34,934 nucleotides of DNA from an uncultured Oscillospiraceae bacterium (GTDB taxonomy: Bacteria; Bacillota; Clostridia; Oscillospirales; Oscillospiraceae). The notes under the pieces were generated by a model. That model saw only the letters and a list, made by a program, of their open reading frames with translations, had not been told where the DNA came from and made no database searches. Both the position numbers and the translations under genes were made by a program. Below are positions 8,151-19,302 of the stretch, in pieces. The number at the start of each line of letters is the position of its first letter. Position 1 is the first letter of the stretch. The stretch is taken from assembly GCA_947625355.1 (NCBI GenBank), contig CANQOA010000019.1, positions 1 to 34,934 of the forward strand. The letters are read 5' to 3'.

Positions 8151-10172
8151 TCAGTGCCGCTCAAAGACAGGCATGTATTCGATGGGCGCGTCCGCCGTGA
8201 CCGGCTGCCCGCCGGCGTATGCTTCGCCGGTGGATGTGAGCGTCCAAGTCCCCGCGGGGAGGTATACCTCCCGCCGGAACTGGTCCAGGCGCAGGATCGG
8301 CGCCACCAGATAGCGGCCGCCGAACATATACTGGTCCGTCAGCTGCCAGCACTTGGGATCGTCAGGGAATTCATAGAACATGGTGCGGATCAGGGGCGAG
8401 CCGTCGGTGTGGGCCTGCTCGAAGAGGCTCTTGATGTAGTCGTGCATGCCGACGCGGATGTCGTAGTATTTTCGCATGATCCGGTAATTGTCCTCGCCGT
8501 AGCTCCACAGCTCGTTGGGCTGGCCGGTGTGCAGATACCCGCCGCCCCAGTCCCGGTCGTCCAGGGCGGGGATGTCATAGGGGCCCCGGTCGCCGTGCAT
8601 GCGCAGCACCGCCGAATAGACGGCGAACTGGTACCAGCGGATGAGAAGCTGCCGGAAGGCGGGGTCGTTCGCATCGTCCGTCATGAACCCGCCGATATCG
8701 GTTGTCCACCAGGGGATGCCCGCCAGGCCCATGCTGAGCCCGGCCTGGAGCTGATCGGCGAACGCCTCGAAGGTGGAGGGCACGTCCCCGGACCAGATCA
8801 CGTTGCCGTATTTCTGGCTGCCGGCCCAGGCGCACCGGAGAAGGTTCACCACCGGCTTTCCATCCTTGCGCATCTCGTCGTAGAACGCGCGGCTGTACAT
8901 CTGGGGGTACAGGTTGCTGACGGCCAGGGCGGGACCGGCGCTGTAGCGGTAGTGGTCGAAGTCGTAGACGCCGTAATCCGGCTCCGAGTTGTCCAGCCAG
9001 AAGGCGTCGATGCCCAAGTCGTAATAGTTCCGCTTGCACACATCCCAGATATACTTGCGGGCCTCGGGGTTGAAGGGGTCGATCTCCACGCAGTCGCCCT
9101 GATAATCATAGGTCTGGGCGGCGCCCCGCTCGGTCCTGATGAGAAGGCCCCGCTCCATCATGGGATAGAAATTCTCGCTCCGCCGGTCCACAGAGGGCCA
9201 GACGGACACGATCACCTTGATCCCCATGCTGTGCAGCTCGTCTACCATCGCCTTGGGATCGGGCCAGTAGCGGGGATCGAACTTCCAGTCGCCCTGGACG
9301 GTCCAGTGGAAGAAGTCGATCACGATCTGGTCGATCCTGATGCCCTCGTCCCGATACCGGCGGGCCACAGAGAGCACCTCGTCTTGGGTCCGGTAGCGCA
9401 GCTTGCACTGCCAAAGCCCCATCCGGTCCTCCGGGAACATGTCCGCCCGGCCGGTGGCGGCGGTGTAGTTGAAGAGGATGTCCCTGGGAGTATCCGCCAC
9501 GGTGATATAGTAATCCATCTCCCTGGTGGCACTGGCGATCCACTCGGTATAGTTCTTGCCGAAGGTGACGCGGCCCACGGCGGGGTTGTTCCAGAGAAAA
9601 CCGTATCCCAGGGAGGACAGGGCAAAGGGGACGGAGATCTGGGAGTTGCGCTGGGCCAGCTCCAGTACGCAGCCCTTCTGGTCCAGGCAGCCGTGCTGAT
9701 ACTGCCCCATGCCGAAGATGCTCTCCCCGGGATTGGGGTCGAACTTCACGTTCAGCTCATATTCCGACCCGCCGATGACGCCCTTCCACTGCCGGTTCAC
9801 GACCTTCAGGCACCGGCTGCCCCGGGAGATGGTCCCGTCGTACATGCGGTAATACTCCCGCAGGATGAGCACGTCGTCCCGGTAAAAGGAGATGACGCCC
9901 ATGAAGTTGACCTCGGCCCGTACCCGGCCATTGGTGATGCTGGCGATCTCATGCGTGTCGAGCGTCCCATAGCCCGCCCAGCGGTCGGCCTTTTTGATCT
10001 GGACGGTCGGCTCCGTTTTCTCCGGCTTTTCCGTCAGGGCCCAGTTCTCGTCCATGAACCGGCCCAGCATGGTGCTCCGGACCCGGAGGGAATCCCGGCC
10101 CCATGCCTCGATGCGCAGCGTCTCGCCGTTGTGATGGCCGACCAGCGCGCCGTTGTCGTTTTCAAATCTCAT
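8151..10172 (-). CDS. GH31 glycoside hydrolase, probable alpha-xylosidase / alpha-glucosidase
   Basis: A 673-residue cytoplasmic GH31 enzyme, only distantly related to the YicI-type enzyme encoded at 1238. The N-terminal beta-sandwich covers about 1-235 and the barrel about 245-590. Asp394 in FWLDNSEPDY is the expected nucleophile and Asp463 in WSGDVPST the acid/base. The motif IDFFHWTVQGDWKFDP before the first catalytic strand is typical of the alpha-xylosidase branch that acts on xyloglucan oligosaccharides, although some relatives are alpha-glucosidases. An AAGGGGA ribosome site precedes the ATG. The gene is followed at once by an esterase gene and converges with the plus-strand glycan operon, making a two-operon locus. 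Confidence 0.85.
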   Translation of the reverse strand: MRFENDNGALVGHHNGETLRIEAWGRDSLRVRSTMLGRFMDENWALTEKPEKTEPTVQIKKADRWAGYGTLDTHEIASITNGRVRAEVNFMGVISFYRDDVLILREYYRMYDGTISRGSRCLKVVNRQWKGVIGGSEYELNVKFDPNPGESIFGMGQYQHGCLDQKGCVLELAQRNSQISVPFALSSLGYGFLWNNPAVGRVTFGKNYTEWIASATREMDYYITVADTPRDILFNYTAATGRADMFPEDRMGLWQCKLRYRTQDEVLSVARRYRDEGIRIDQIVIDFFHWTVQGDWKFDPRYWPDPKAMVDELHSMGIKVIVSVWPSVDRRSENFYPMMERGLLIRTERGAAQTYDYQGDCVEIDPFNPEARKYIWDVCKRNYYDLGIDAFWLDNSEPDYGVYDFDHYRYSAGPALAVSNLYPQMYSRAFYDEMRKDGKPVVNLLRCAWAGSQKYGNVIWSGDVPSTFEAFADQLQAGLSMGLAGIPWWTTDIGGFMTDDANDPAFRQLLIRWYQFAVYSAVLRMHGDRGPYDIPALDDRDWGGGYLHTGQPNELWSYGEDNYRIMRKYYDIRVGMHDYIKSLFEQAHTDGSPLIRTMFYEFPDDPKCWQLTDQYMFGGRYLVAPILRLDQFRREVYLPAGTWTLTSTGEAYAGGQPVTADAPIEYMPVFERH

Positions 10173-10195
10173 AGCCGTTCCCCTTATATGTGGTG

Positions 10196-10220
10196 ATTAT
10201 ATAGCGTCCCTATCTTATCA
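10196..10220 (-). promoter_or_regulatory. Possible promoter of the minus-strand GH31-esterase operon
   Basis: On the minus strand a perfect TATAAT (10196-10201) lies 24 bases upstream of the start codon. The hexamer 16-17 bp further up (TTATGA or TTTATG) is a poor -35, so an activator may be needed. The rest of the gap to 10347 shows no other structure I can support. Confidence 0.45.
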
Positions 10221-10346
10221 TAAAAGCCGGGAGCATACAATGAAAAATCCCGTTTTTTGGCGGCCTCTTTCCGCAGGGAATGGGTCATGCGGCTGGCGGC
10301 CCTGTACTTACGGGCCCACGGCCCGGTTCCGACCGAAAAGGGCGAT

Positions 10347-10391
10347 TCGACCACCGGTCGATTTACAAAACCGGGCCTTGGGTGGTATGCT
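10347..10391 (+). promoter_or_regulatory. Promoter and likely operator of the XRE regulator gene
   Basis: TTTACA (10362-10367) and TATGCT (10386-10391) are separated by 18 bp. Abutting the -35 is an inverted repeat, TCGACC-acc-GGTCGA (10347-10361), well placed for a dimeric HTH protein to control its own gene. The start codon follows 18 bases after the -10. Confidence 0.55.
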
Positions 10392-10409
10392 GGTCACGAG
10401 GTGATGGAT

Positions 10410-11192
10410 ATGGAACCGGCGCGGTTTGGTCCCTTTTTGAAAAACGCCCGGCAGGAGGCCGGCCTGACCCAGGCGCAGCTGGCGGAGAGGCTGCACGTCA
10501 CCACGGCGGCGGTCAGCAAATGGGAGCGGGGCAAGTGTCTGCCCGACGTGACGAAGCTCGACGACATCGCCGCGGCGCTGGACATGAGCGTGCTGGAGGT
10601 GCTGCGCTGCGAGCGGCAGCGGCAGTCGGAGGCGCCCCGGGAGGCGCTGGCGGTGGTCTATACCGAGACGGTGCGGGCGAGCAGGGCCCAGCATCGGCGG
10701 GCATGGACCGCGGCATGCGTCTGCGTTACCGCGGTGCTGCTGGCGGCGCTGGCGCTGCACTGGTTCCCGGTGTATCGCATCGCCAGGGTATGGCAGCCAA
10801 GCTATTATGATACGGGCGAGGTGTCCCTGCTGGCCTACATCGGCTCGCCGGAGGACCGGCGTGCCGCCAGGACCGTGCTGGCAAAGGCGGAGCTGGCCTT
10901 TTCCGAGCTGGGGCTCGGCAGGGAGGAGGCCCAGGAAAAATACGGCGCCCTGAGCCGCTACGTCATCTGCGCCGACAGCTATCCCACGGCGGTGTCGGAG
11001 CGCCATACGCTGAAGCTCTGGTCCGCCCGGTTTTACGGCAGCGATGGTCTCATGTGGGTGTGGTACAGCCAGGAGGGCATGGACACCGACGGGAACACCG
11101 TCACCGGCAGCTGGGACATCCCGGCCCTGTGGTCGCTGGAAAAGACCCTGGACGGGACATGGGAGGTCACCCATATCAAAGAGCATCCGTAG
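10410..11192 (+). CDS. XRE-family transcriptional regulator with a membrane anchor
   Basis: About 260 residues. Residues 5-62 form a Cro/CI-type helix-turn-helix (GLTQAQLAERLHVTTAAVSK, then WERGKCLPD). A single hydrophobic span follows at about 100-120, then a domain of about 140 residues with no recognisable family, probably on the outer face of the membrane. Such one-protein sensors couple an external signal to DNA binding. I start at the ATG at 10410, eight bases after GAGG; the frame stays open back to 10257 but that region contains the promoter. It converges with the AlkZ-related gene. The target is unknown; a role in the neighbouring glycan locus is possible but nothing here proves it. 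Confidence 0.75.
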   Translation: MEPARFGPFLKNARQEAGLTQAQLAERLHVTTAAVSKWERGKCLPDVTKLDDIAAALDMSVLEVLRCERQRQSEAPREALAVVYTETVRASRAQHRRAWTAACVCVTAVLLAALALHWFPVYRIARVWQPSYYDTGEVSLLAYIGSPEDRRAARTVLAKAELAFSELGLGREEAQEKYGALSRYVICADSYPTAVSERHTLKLWSARFYGSDGLMWVWYSQEGMDTDGNTVTGSWDIPALWSLEKTLDGTWEVTHIKEHP

Positions 11193-11213
11193 GGGATATC
11201 CATGAACAGAGAA

Positions 11214-11249
11214 GCTCCGCACGCTTTCCGGCCGGAAAGCGTGCGGAGC
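11214..11249. repeat. Perfect 36-bp palindrome between convergent genes
   Basis: GCTCCGCACGCTTTCCGG (11214-11231) is followed directly by its exact reverse complement (11232-11249). It lies between the ends of two convergent genes (11192 and 11270) and has no T-run on either side, so it is either a bidirectional, non-canonical terminator or a protein-binding or cruciform site. Confidence 0.8.
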
Positions 11250-11269
11250 GCAGTCATTCGAGGGACCGT

Positions 11270-11953
11270 TTACAGGCTCAGCAGCTTTGTGAGCTGCTTT
11301 TCCATCGCGTGGGGCAGCCGCTTTTGCAGGTGCTCCATCAGCCGCTGCCGGGACTGGGCCGGCGCGCGGCCATAGGCGGCGGTGACGGCGTCATAGCCGA
11401 AGATGGCCTCCGGGGTGGACCAGCGGGCGATGCCCCAGCCATAGGGGACGCCGTGCTTATCGGTGGCGTAGTCGAAGTCCGCCACGGTGACATAGGTCTG
11501 CATCTGCAGGCGGGTGATCACCGTCTCGAAGCCCTTTTTGCCGTCTTGGCCCCCGTAGCCGCAAAGCTGCTTGAGCCGGCCGGTCTGGAGCGAGCCGTTT
11601 CTCGCGATGGCGTCATAGATCTCCTTGTCCTTATAGGACGCCAGCTCGTCGTCATACCGGGCGTCGAAATCGTAGCCGTCCCGGCGCCAGTTCGCCAGGT
11701 CCGGGAACCACTCCATGCTCACGAAGCCTGCCTTTTTCCAGAAGAGCTTTCCGTATGCGCAGGTGCCCATCCGGGCCACCGGGCCTTTCCAGTCCCAGGG
11801 CGCCCATTCGCCGCTCTCGCTGTCGTACCAAAGCTCCGGCGGGGTGTGCTCCTCGATGGAGAAGCCGGGGATGTCGTTTTTGAAAAACGGCAGCAGTCCC
11901 CATTCCAGCACCAGCCGCTCCATATCCTTTTCCGAGTGGATCTCCCGGATCAT
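11270..11953 (-). CDS. AlkZ-related (winged-helix glycosylase-like) conserved protein
   Basis: A 227-residue soluble protein. Its aromatic-rich middle (ELWYDSESGEWAPWDWKGPV, CAYGKLFWKKAGFVS, LANWRRDGYDFDARYDD) and the following GFETVITRLQMQTYV segment match what I remember of small Firmicutes proteins annotated as AlkZ-related, which share part of the winged-helix architecture of the AlkZ/YcaQ interstrand-crosslink glycosylases. The QxQ catalytic pair of true AlkZ enzymes is not evident: a single QMQ occurs in RLQMQTY, so enzyme activity is uncertain. An AAAGGGG site precedes the ATG, and a promoter with 17-bp spacing lies upstream, divergent from dus. Confidence 0.55.
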   Translation of the reverse strand: MIREIHSEKDMERLVLEWGLLPFFKNDIPGFSIEEHTPPELWYDSESGEWAPWDWKGPVARMGTCAYGKLFWKKAGFVSMEWFPDLANWRRDGYDFDARYDDELASYKDKEIYDAIARNGSLQTGRLKQLCGYGGQDGKKGFETVITRLQMQTYVTVADFDYATDKHGVPYGWGIARWSTPEAIFGYDAVTAAYGRAPAQSRQRLMEHLQKRLPHAMEKQLTKLLSL

Positions 11954-11983
11954 AAGCCGCGCCCCTTTCCAGTACTCCCGGAG

Positions 11984-12012
11984 ATTCTACCATAGTCCCG
12001 CACGGTTGGCAA
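11984..12012 (-). promoter_or_regulatory. Promoter of the AlkZ-related gene
   Basis: Reading leftwards, TTGCCA (12007-12012) and TAGAAT (11984-11989) are spaced by 17 bp, with an extended -10 TG. The -35 lies only five bases from the -35 of the divergent dus promoter. Confidence 0.65.
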
Positions 12013-12016
12013 GAGC

Positions 12017-12045
12017 TTGCAGCGGGGGAAGAGATATGCTACAAT
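12017..12045 (+). promoter_or_regulatory. Promoter of dus
   Basis: TTGCAG (12017-12022) and TACAAT (12040-12045) with a 17-bp spacer. Transcription would begin near 12052, directly at the ATG at 12053, so the message looks leaderless. Confidence 0.65.
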
Positions 12046-12052
12046 ACGGCCC

Positions 12053-13036
12053 ATGGAACTGCTTTTCGCGCCCCTGGAGGGCATCACCGACCACATCTAC
12101 CGCCGGCTGCACCGGCGGTATTTTCCCGGCGTGGACCGATACTTCACGCCCTTTCTCAGCCCCACGCAGAACCATGTTTTCCCGCCCCGCGAGCTGCGGC
12201 AGGTGCTGCCGGAGAACAACCGGGACGTGCCCCTGACGCCTCAGCTATTGACGAAGAACGCCGCCGACTTCCTCTGGGCGGCCCGGACGCTGGCGGATAT
12301 GGGCTATGACGAGGTGGACCTGAACGCGGGCTGCCCCTCCGGCACCGTCACCGCCAAGGGAAAGGGTGCGGGCCTGCTGGCGGACCGGGACGGGCTGCGC
12401 CGGCTGCTGGACGGCATTTTTGCCGCCTGTCCCGTGGGGGTGTCCGTCAAGACCCGGCTGGGCGTCCGGGACCCGGAGGAGTTCCCGGCGCTGGTGGATG
12501 TTTTCAACGACTATCCCATTGTCCGGCTCACAGTCCACGCCCGCACCAAGGCGGAGATGTACGCCGGCCCCGTCCATCCGGACGCCTTCGCCGCCGCGCT
12601 GGCGGCCAGCCGCGCGCCGGTGTGCTACAACGGCGACGTGCGCACGGCGGCGGACGTGCGCGCTCTCCAGGCGCGGTTTCCCCGGCTGCAAGCAGTGATG
12701 ATCGGCAGGGGGATGGTAGCCGATCCGGGGCTCATCGCCCGGCTGCGGGGCGCGCGGGTGCGGCAGGACGCTCTGCGGCGGTTCCATGAGGACCTGTGCC
12801 GGGCCTACTGCGACGCCTTCGGCGGTCCCGGCAGCGCCATCCACCGGATGAAGGCCATCTGGGCGCTGATGCTGCCAAGCCTGGAGGGCGGGGAGGCGCT
12901 GGCCAAGCCCATGGGAAAGGCGCGGCGCTGGGAGGACTTCACCGCCCTGGCGGACCGGGCGCTGGCCCTGCCCCGGAAGGGGGAGGACGCCCTCGGCGGC
13001 CTGGCGGGACGGTACAGCGAATTTTGCGGATTATGA
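12053..13036 (+). CDS. dus: tRNA-dihydrouridine synthase
   Basis: A 327-residue flavoprotein that reduces uridines in tRNA to dihydrouridine with NADPH. The TIM barrel opens with FAPLEGITDHIYR; the FMN/tRNA motif NAGCPS carries the catalytic Cys94, followed by VTAKGKGAGLLAD, and HARTKAEMY and CYNGDV are the phosphate- and FMN-contact strands. Length is normal for a single-barrel Dus. The ATG at 12053 fits the family start exactly, yet there is no ribosome site and the promoter's expected start point is one base upstream; the frame extends back to 12017 but only through promoter sequence. uvrA follows from its own promoter. Confidence 0.9.
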   Translation: MELLFAPLEGITDHIYRRLHRRYFPGVDRYFTPFLSPTQNHVFPPRELRQVLPENNRDVPLTPQLLTKNAADFLWAARTLADMGYDEVDLNAGCPSGTVTAKGKGAGLLADRDGLRRLLDGIFAACPVGVSVKTRLGVRDPEEFPALVDVFNDYPIVRLTVHARTKAEMYAGPVHPDAFAAALAASRAPVCYNGDVRTAADVRALQARFPRLQAVMIGRGMVADPGLIARLRGARVRQDALRRFHEDLCRAYCDAFGGPGSAIHRMKAIWALMLPSLEGGEALAKPMGKARRWEDFTALADRALALPRKGEDALGGLAGRYSEFCGL

Positions 13037-13066
13037 TTGTAATTTGTGGCAGGACCAGTGTATAAT
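13037..13066 (+). promoter_or_regulatory. Promoter of the uvrA operon
   Basis: TTGTAA (13037-13042), an 18-bp spacer and a perfect TATAAT (13061-13066), 35 bases before the uvrA start. No SOS box of the Gram-positive LexA type (GAAC-n4-GTTC) is evident next to it. Confidence 0.65.
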
Positions 13067-13101
13067 AAGACGTTAACGATATCCCACAGCGAGGAGAACC
13101 C

Positions 13102-15941
<2,840 letters not shown>

Positions 15942-15951
<10 letters not shown>

Positions 15952-16433
15952 CCAGTCTGATCTCGAATATGGGCGCGGGGGAGGCCCTGGCCACGCTGAT
16001 CGTGTCCATGCTCCCGGTGGTCGAGCTGCGGGGCGCGATCCCGGTGGGGGTGGGCCTCGGTCTGCCTGTGTGGCAGGCGGCGCTGATCAGCGTGATCGGC
16101 AACCTGCTGCCGGTGCCCTTCATCATCGCCTTCGTGCGCACGATCATGGACTGGCTGCGGACAAAGTCCGACCATGCCCGGCGATTCGTAGCGTGGCTGG
16201 AGCGGAAGGGCACGGGCAAAAAGGCGGAGCGCGTCCGGCAGACCCAGTTTTGGGGGCTGCTGCTGTTCGTGGCGGTGCCTCTGCCGGGCACCGGCGCCTG
16301 GACGGGCGCGCTGGTGGCCGCGCTGCTCAACATGCGCATGAAGCGCGCCCTGCCGCCGATCCTGCTGGGCGTGCTCATCGCGGGACTGATCGTGTCCCTG
16401 GCCACGGCCGGGGTCATCAAGCTGCTGGTGTGA
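15942..16433 (+). CDS. Small multidrug export protein family (COG2426) membrane protein
   Basis: A 163-residue integral membrane protein with about four spans. The hallmarks are [15 protein letters not shown] near residue 28 and [21 protein letters not shown] near 108, both re-entrant-loop-like and shared with DedA-related transporters; the family name is historical and no substrate is established. AAAGGAG lies six bases before the ATG. The gene overlaps uvrA by 10 bases and is followed one base after its stop by recD2, so all three are translated from one message. Confidence 0.85.
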
Positions 16434-16434
16434 T

Positions 16435-18645
16435 ATGCAGGAAAAGCCGTTGGAACGGATATCGGGCCAGGTGGCCGCTGTCATCTATTTCAATGAGGAC
16501 AACGGCTATTCTGTGCTGCGCCTGCGTGTGGACGACGGCTCCCAGGCCATCGTCGTGGGGTGCATCCCCCTGGCGGCGCCGGGGGAGAGCCTGACCGCGT
16601 GGGGGGAGTGGACCCGCCACGCCGCCCACGGCGAGCAGTTCAGGGCCGCCTATACCGAGCGGACCATGCCCACCGGCGCGGCGGCCATCTTCGACTATCT
16701 GTCCAGCCGGACCATCAAGGGCATCGGTCCGGCTACGGCGGCGCTGATCGTGGGAAAGTTCGGGGACGCGTCCCTGGAGGTGCTCCATGACCACCCGGAA
16801 AAGCTGGCGGAGCTGCGGGGCATCAGCCGGGAAAAGGCGGAGCAGATGAGCGCGGCCTTCCGTCACCAGACGGGCATGCGCTCCCTGATGGAATATCTGG
16901 GCGCGGCGGGCATCGCGCCGCTGCTGGCGCTGCGGCTGTACCGCTGCTACGGGGACGAGGCGCTGGATATGGTCCGGGAAAACCCCTATCTTTTGGCGGG
17001 CGTGCAGATCGGCGCCACCTTTGCCGAGGCGGACGCCCTGGCCCTGGCCAACGGCATCGAGGCCGACTCGCCCCAGCGGATCGCGGCGGCGCTGCTTTTT
17101 GAGCTGCGCCACAACGCCGATAACGGCCACTGCTTCCTGCCCGTGGACAAGCTCACCGCCGCCACCGCCCAGCTCATCGGTGTGGAGGCAGAGCAGGTCG
17201 GCGAGGGGCTGGACATCCTGCTGGACGCGGGAGACGTGGTATGCGAGCCGGTGTCCAATGTGACGGCCTGCTACCTGGCGCCCCTTTACGCCGCGGAGGT
17301 GTATGTGGCCCGGCGGCTGCGGGAGATGGCCCTGGAGCCGGCCGAGACCGCCAGCGTCGATGTGGAGCGCATCGCCGAGAAGATCGAGTCGGAACAGGGC
17401 ATCCGCTTCGCGCCATTGCAGCGCAGGGCGCTGGAGGCGGCCGCATCGCGGCGGCTGGTGGTCATCACCGGCGGCCCCGGCACCGGCAAGACCACCTCCG
17501 TACGGGCGGTGCTGGCGCTGTTCGACGCCATGGGCCTGGAGACCATGCTGGCCGCGCCCACCGGCCAGGCGGCCAAGCGCCTGGGCGATCTCACCGGCCG
17601 GGACGCCTCCACCATCCATCGGCTTTTGGAGGCCAGCTTTTCCCCGGAGACGGACAGCACCGTCTTTCGCAAGTGCGAGAGCGACCGGCTCCGCTGCGGG
17701 GCGCTCATCGTGGACGAGTGCTCCATGGTGGACATGACGCTGATGCGGGCCGTACTGGCCGCCGTCAGCCCCTCCTGCCGGCTGGTGCTGGTGGGCGACG
17801 CGGACCAGCTGCCGTCGGTGGGGCCGGGAGCGGTGTTCCGGGACGTGATCCGCTCCGGCGTGGCCGAGACGGTACGTCTGACGGAGATCTTTCGCCAAAA
17901 GCAGGCCAGCCGGATCGTGGTGGGCGCCCACCAGATCAACCGGGGAGAGATCCCCGATCTGCGGGCCAACAAGGGAGACTTTTTCTTCCTGCGCCGCCGG
18001 GAGCCGGACGCCGCGGCGGAGACGATCATCGAGCTATGCCGGGAGCGGCTGCCCAAAAATATGGCCATGCGGCCCGACCAGATCCAAGTGCTGACGCCCA
18101 CCCGAAAGGGGCCGGCGGGCACGGAGGAGCTGAACCGCCGCCTGCAGGAGGCCCTCAATCCTCCAGCGGTGGGCAAACAGGAATTCGCCTTCGCCGGCCG
18201 CATCTTCCGGGAGGGCGACCGGGTCATGCAGGTGCGCAACGACTACGATATCCTTTGGCACGCCGACAGCGGCGAGAGCGGCTACGGCGTGTTCAACGGC
18301 GACATCGGCTACATCGATTCCATCGATCCCGCCGCAGAGAGCTTCGTCATCCGCTTTGACAGCCGCCGGGCGGAGTATGTCTACGAGCAGGCCTCGGAGC
18401 TGGATCACGCCTGGGCCACCACGGTCCACAAGTCCCAGGGCAGCGAATACCGGGCGGTGGTGCTGTCCGCCGTGCGGGCGGCGCCACAGCTGATGTACAG
18501 GAGCCTGCTCTATACGGCCGTGACACGGGCCGCGGAGCTCTTGGTGATCGTGGGGGACGACGAGGTGATCCGCGTCATGACCGAGAATGCCCGCCGGGCC
18601 AAGCGGTACAGCGGCCTGCGGCTGCGGATGGTGGACGATGGGTAA
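16435..18645 (+). CDS. recD2: RecD2-type 5'-3' DNA helicase
   Basis: A 736-residue SF1B helicase acting outside RecBCD, in DNA repair and fork rescue. The N-terminal OB-like domain (1-90) is followed by helix-hairpin-helix repeats (about 95-190), including the GIGPATAALIVGKFG motif, which marks RecD2 rather than RecD. Walker A is GGPGTGKTT (346-354), Walker B is LIVDECSMVD, and motif III (VGDADQLPSVGPG) and the C-terminal SH3-like and motif VI segments (WATTVHKSQGSEY, TAVTRA) are present. Length is usual. There is no clear ribosome site; the start lies one base after the previous stop, so translation is probably coupled. Its own stop overlaps comF. Confidence 0.95.
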   Translation: MQEKPLERISGQVAAVIYFNEDNGYSVLRLRVDDGSQAIVVGCIPLAAPGESLTAWGEWTRHAAHGEQFRAAYTERTMPTGAAAIFDYLSSRTIKGIGPATAALIVGKFGDASLEVLHDHPEKLAELRGISREKAEQMSAAFRHQTGMRSLMEYLGAAGIAPLLALRLYRCYGDEALDMVRENPYLLAGVQIGATFAEADALALANGIEADSPQRIAAALLFELRHNADNGHCFLPVDKLTAATAQLIGVEAEQVGEGLDILLDAGDVVCEPVSNVTACYLAPLYAAEVYVARRLREMALEPAETASVDVERIAEKIESEQGIRFAPLQRRALEAAASRRLVVITGGPGTGKTTSVRAVLALFDAMGLETMLAAPTGQAAKRLGDLTGRDASTIHRLLEASFSPETDSTVFRKCESDRLRCGALIVDECSMVDMTLMRAVLAAVSPSCRLVLVGDADQLPSVGPGAVFRDVIRSGVAETVRLTEIFRQKQASRIVVGAHQINRGEIPDLRANKGDFFFLRRREPDAAAETIIELCRERLPKNMAMRPDQIQVLTPTRKGPAGTEELNRRLQEALNPPAVGKQEFAFAGRIFREGDRVMQVRNDYDILWHADSGESGYGVFNGDIGYIDSIDPAAESFVIRFDSRRAEYVYEQASELDHAWATTVHKSQGSEYRAVVLSAVRAAPQLMYRSLLYTAVTRAAELLVIVGDDEVIRVMTENARRAKRYSGLRLRMVDDG

Positions 18646-19291
18646 GCTGACGGACTGGCTGCTGGACCTGGTCTATCCCACACGGTGCGTATTCTGCCGC
18701 CGGCTCATCGGGCCCGGACAGCCCCGGGCATGTCCCGCCTGCGGGGAGAAGCTGCCCCGGACGGAGGACGGCCGCCGGCGGCGGGGAGATTTCTTCTCCG
18801 AGTGCGTGTCGGCCCTCTATTATGAGGGTGACGTGCGGGAGGCCATCCACCGCTATAAGTTCGGCGGCGTTCAGGCATATGCGCCGCTTTTCGGGGAGCT
18901 GATCGCCGCGCTCGTCTATGAGCAGCTGGAGGGGGAGTACGACATCCTCACCTGGGTGCCCCTGGACGCGGGACGAAAGCGCCGCCGGGGCTATGACCAG
19001 GCGGAGCTTCTGGCCCGAAACGCGGGCGTGCGCCTGCGGCGGGAGCCGGTCCAACTGCTGAAAAAGCGCCGGGGCGTGAAGCCCCAATCCGGCACCGGCG
19101 CGCCGGAAAAACGCAAAGCCAACATCGCGGGGGCCTATCGGGTCATCGACCCGGCGGCCGTTGCCGGAAAACGGATACTGATCATCGACGATATCGTGAC
19201 CACCGGGTCCACGCTCTCGGAGTGCGCCAAGACGCTGCTCTTGGCGGGAGCGGAGGACGTGCGGTGCGCCACCCTTGCCAGCACGCGCTAG
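18638..19291 (+). CDS. comF: ComF-family phosphoribosyltransferase-like protein
   Basis: About 217 residues. The N-terminal zinc finger has Cys17, Cys20, Cys32 and Cys35 (CVFC, CPAC), and a type I phosphoribosyltransferase fold ends in the PRPP-binding loop ILIIDDIVTTGSTL. Homologues (ComFC) help DNA uptake during competence, probably on single-stranded DNA; other relatives are found in non-competent species. The ATG at 18638 overlaps the end of recD2 by eight bases; an in-frame codon at 18587 would overlap it much more. The link with recD2 recurs in Firmicutes. Its TAG stop overlaps the AGGAGG site of the following gene. Confidence 0.9.
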   Translation: MGKLTDWLLDLVYPTRCVFCRRLIGPGQPRACPACGEKLPRTEDGRRRRGDFFSECVSALYYEGDVREAIHRYKFGGVQAYAPLFGELIAALVYEQLEGEYDILTWVPLDAGRKRRRGYDQAELLARNAGVRLRREPVQLLKKRRGVKPQSGTGAPEKRKANIAGAYRVIDPAAVAGKRILIIDDIVTTGSTLSECAKTLLLAGAEDVRCATLASTR

Positions 19292-19302
19292 GAGGAAAGA
19301 CC

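Noticed and set aside
7164-10196. 1010-codon open frame on the plus strand
   Set aside because: It covers the well-supported minus-strand GH31 and esterase genes and has shadow-type composition without motifs.
10257-10409. Upstream extension of the XRE regulator
   Set aside because: This stretch contains the promoter and an inverted repeat, and helix-turn-helix proteins of this type start just before the first helix.
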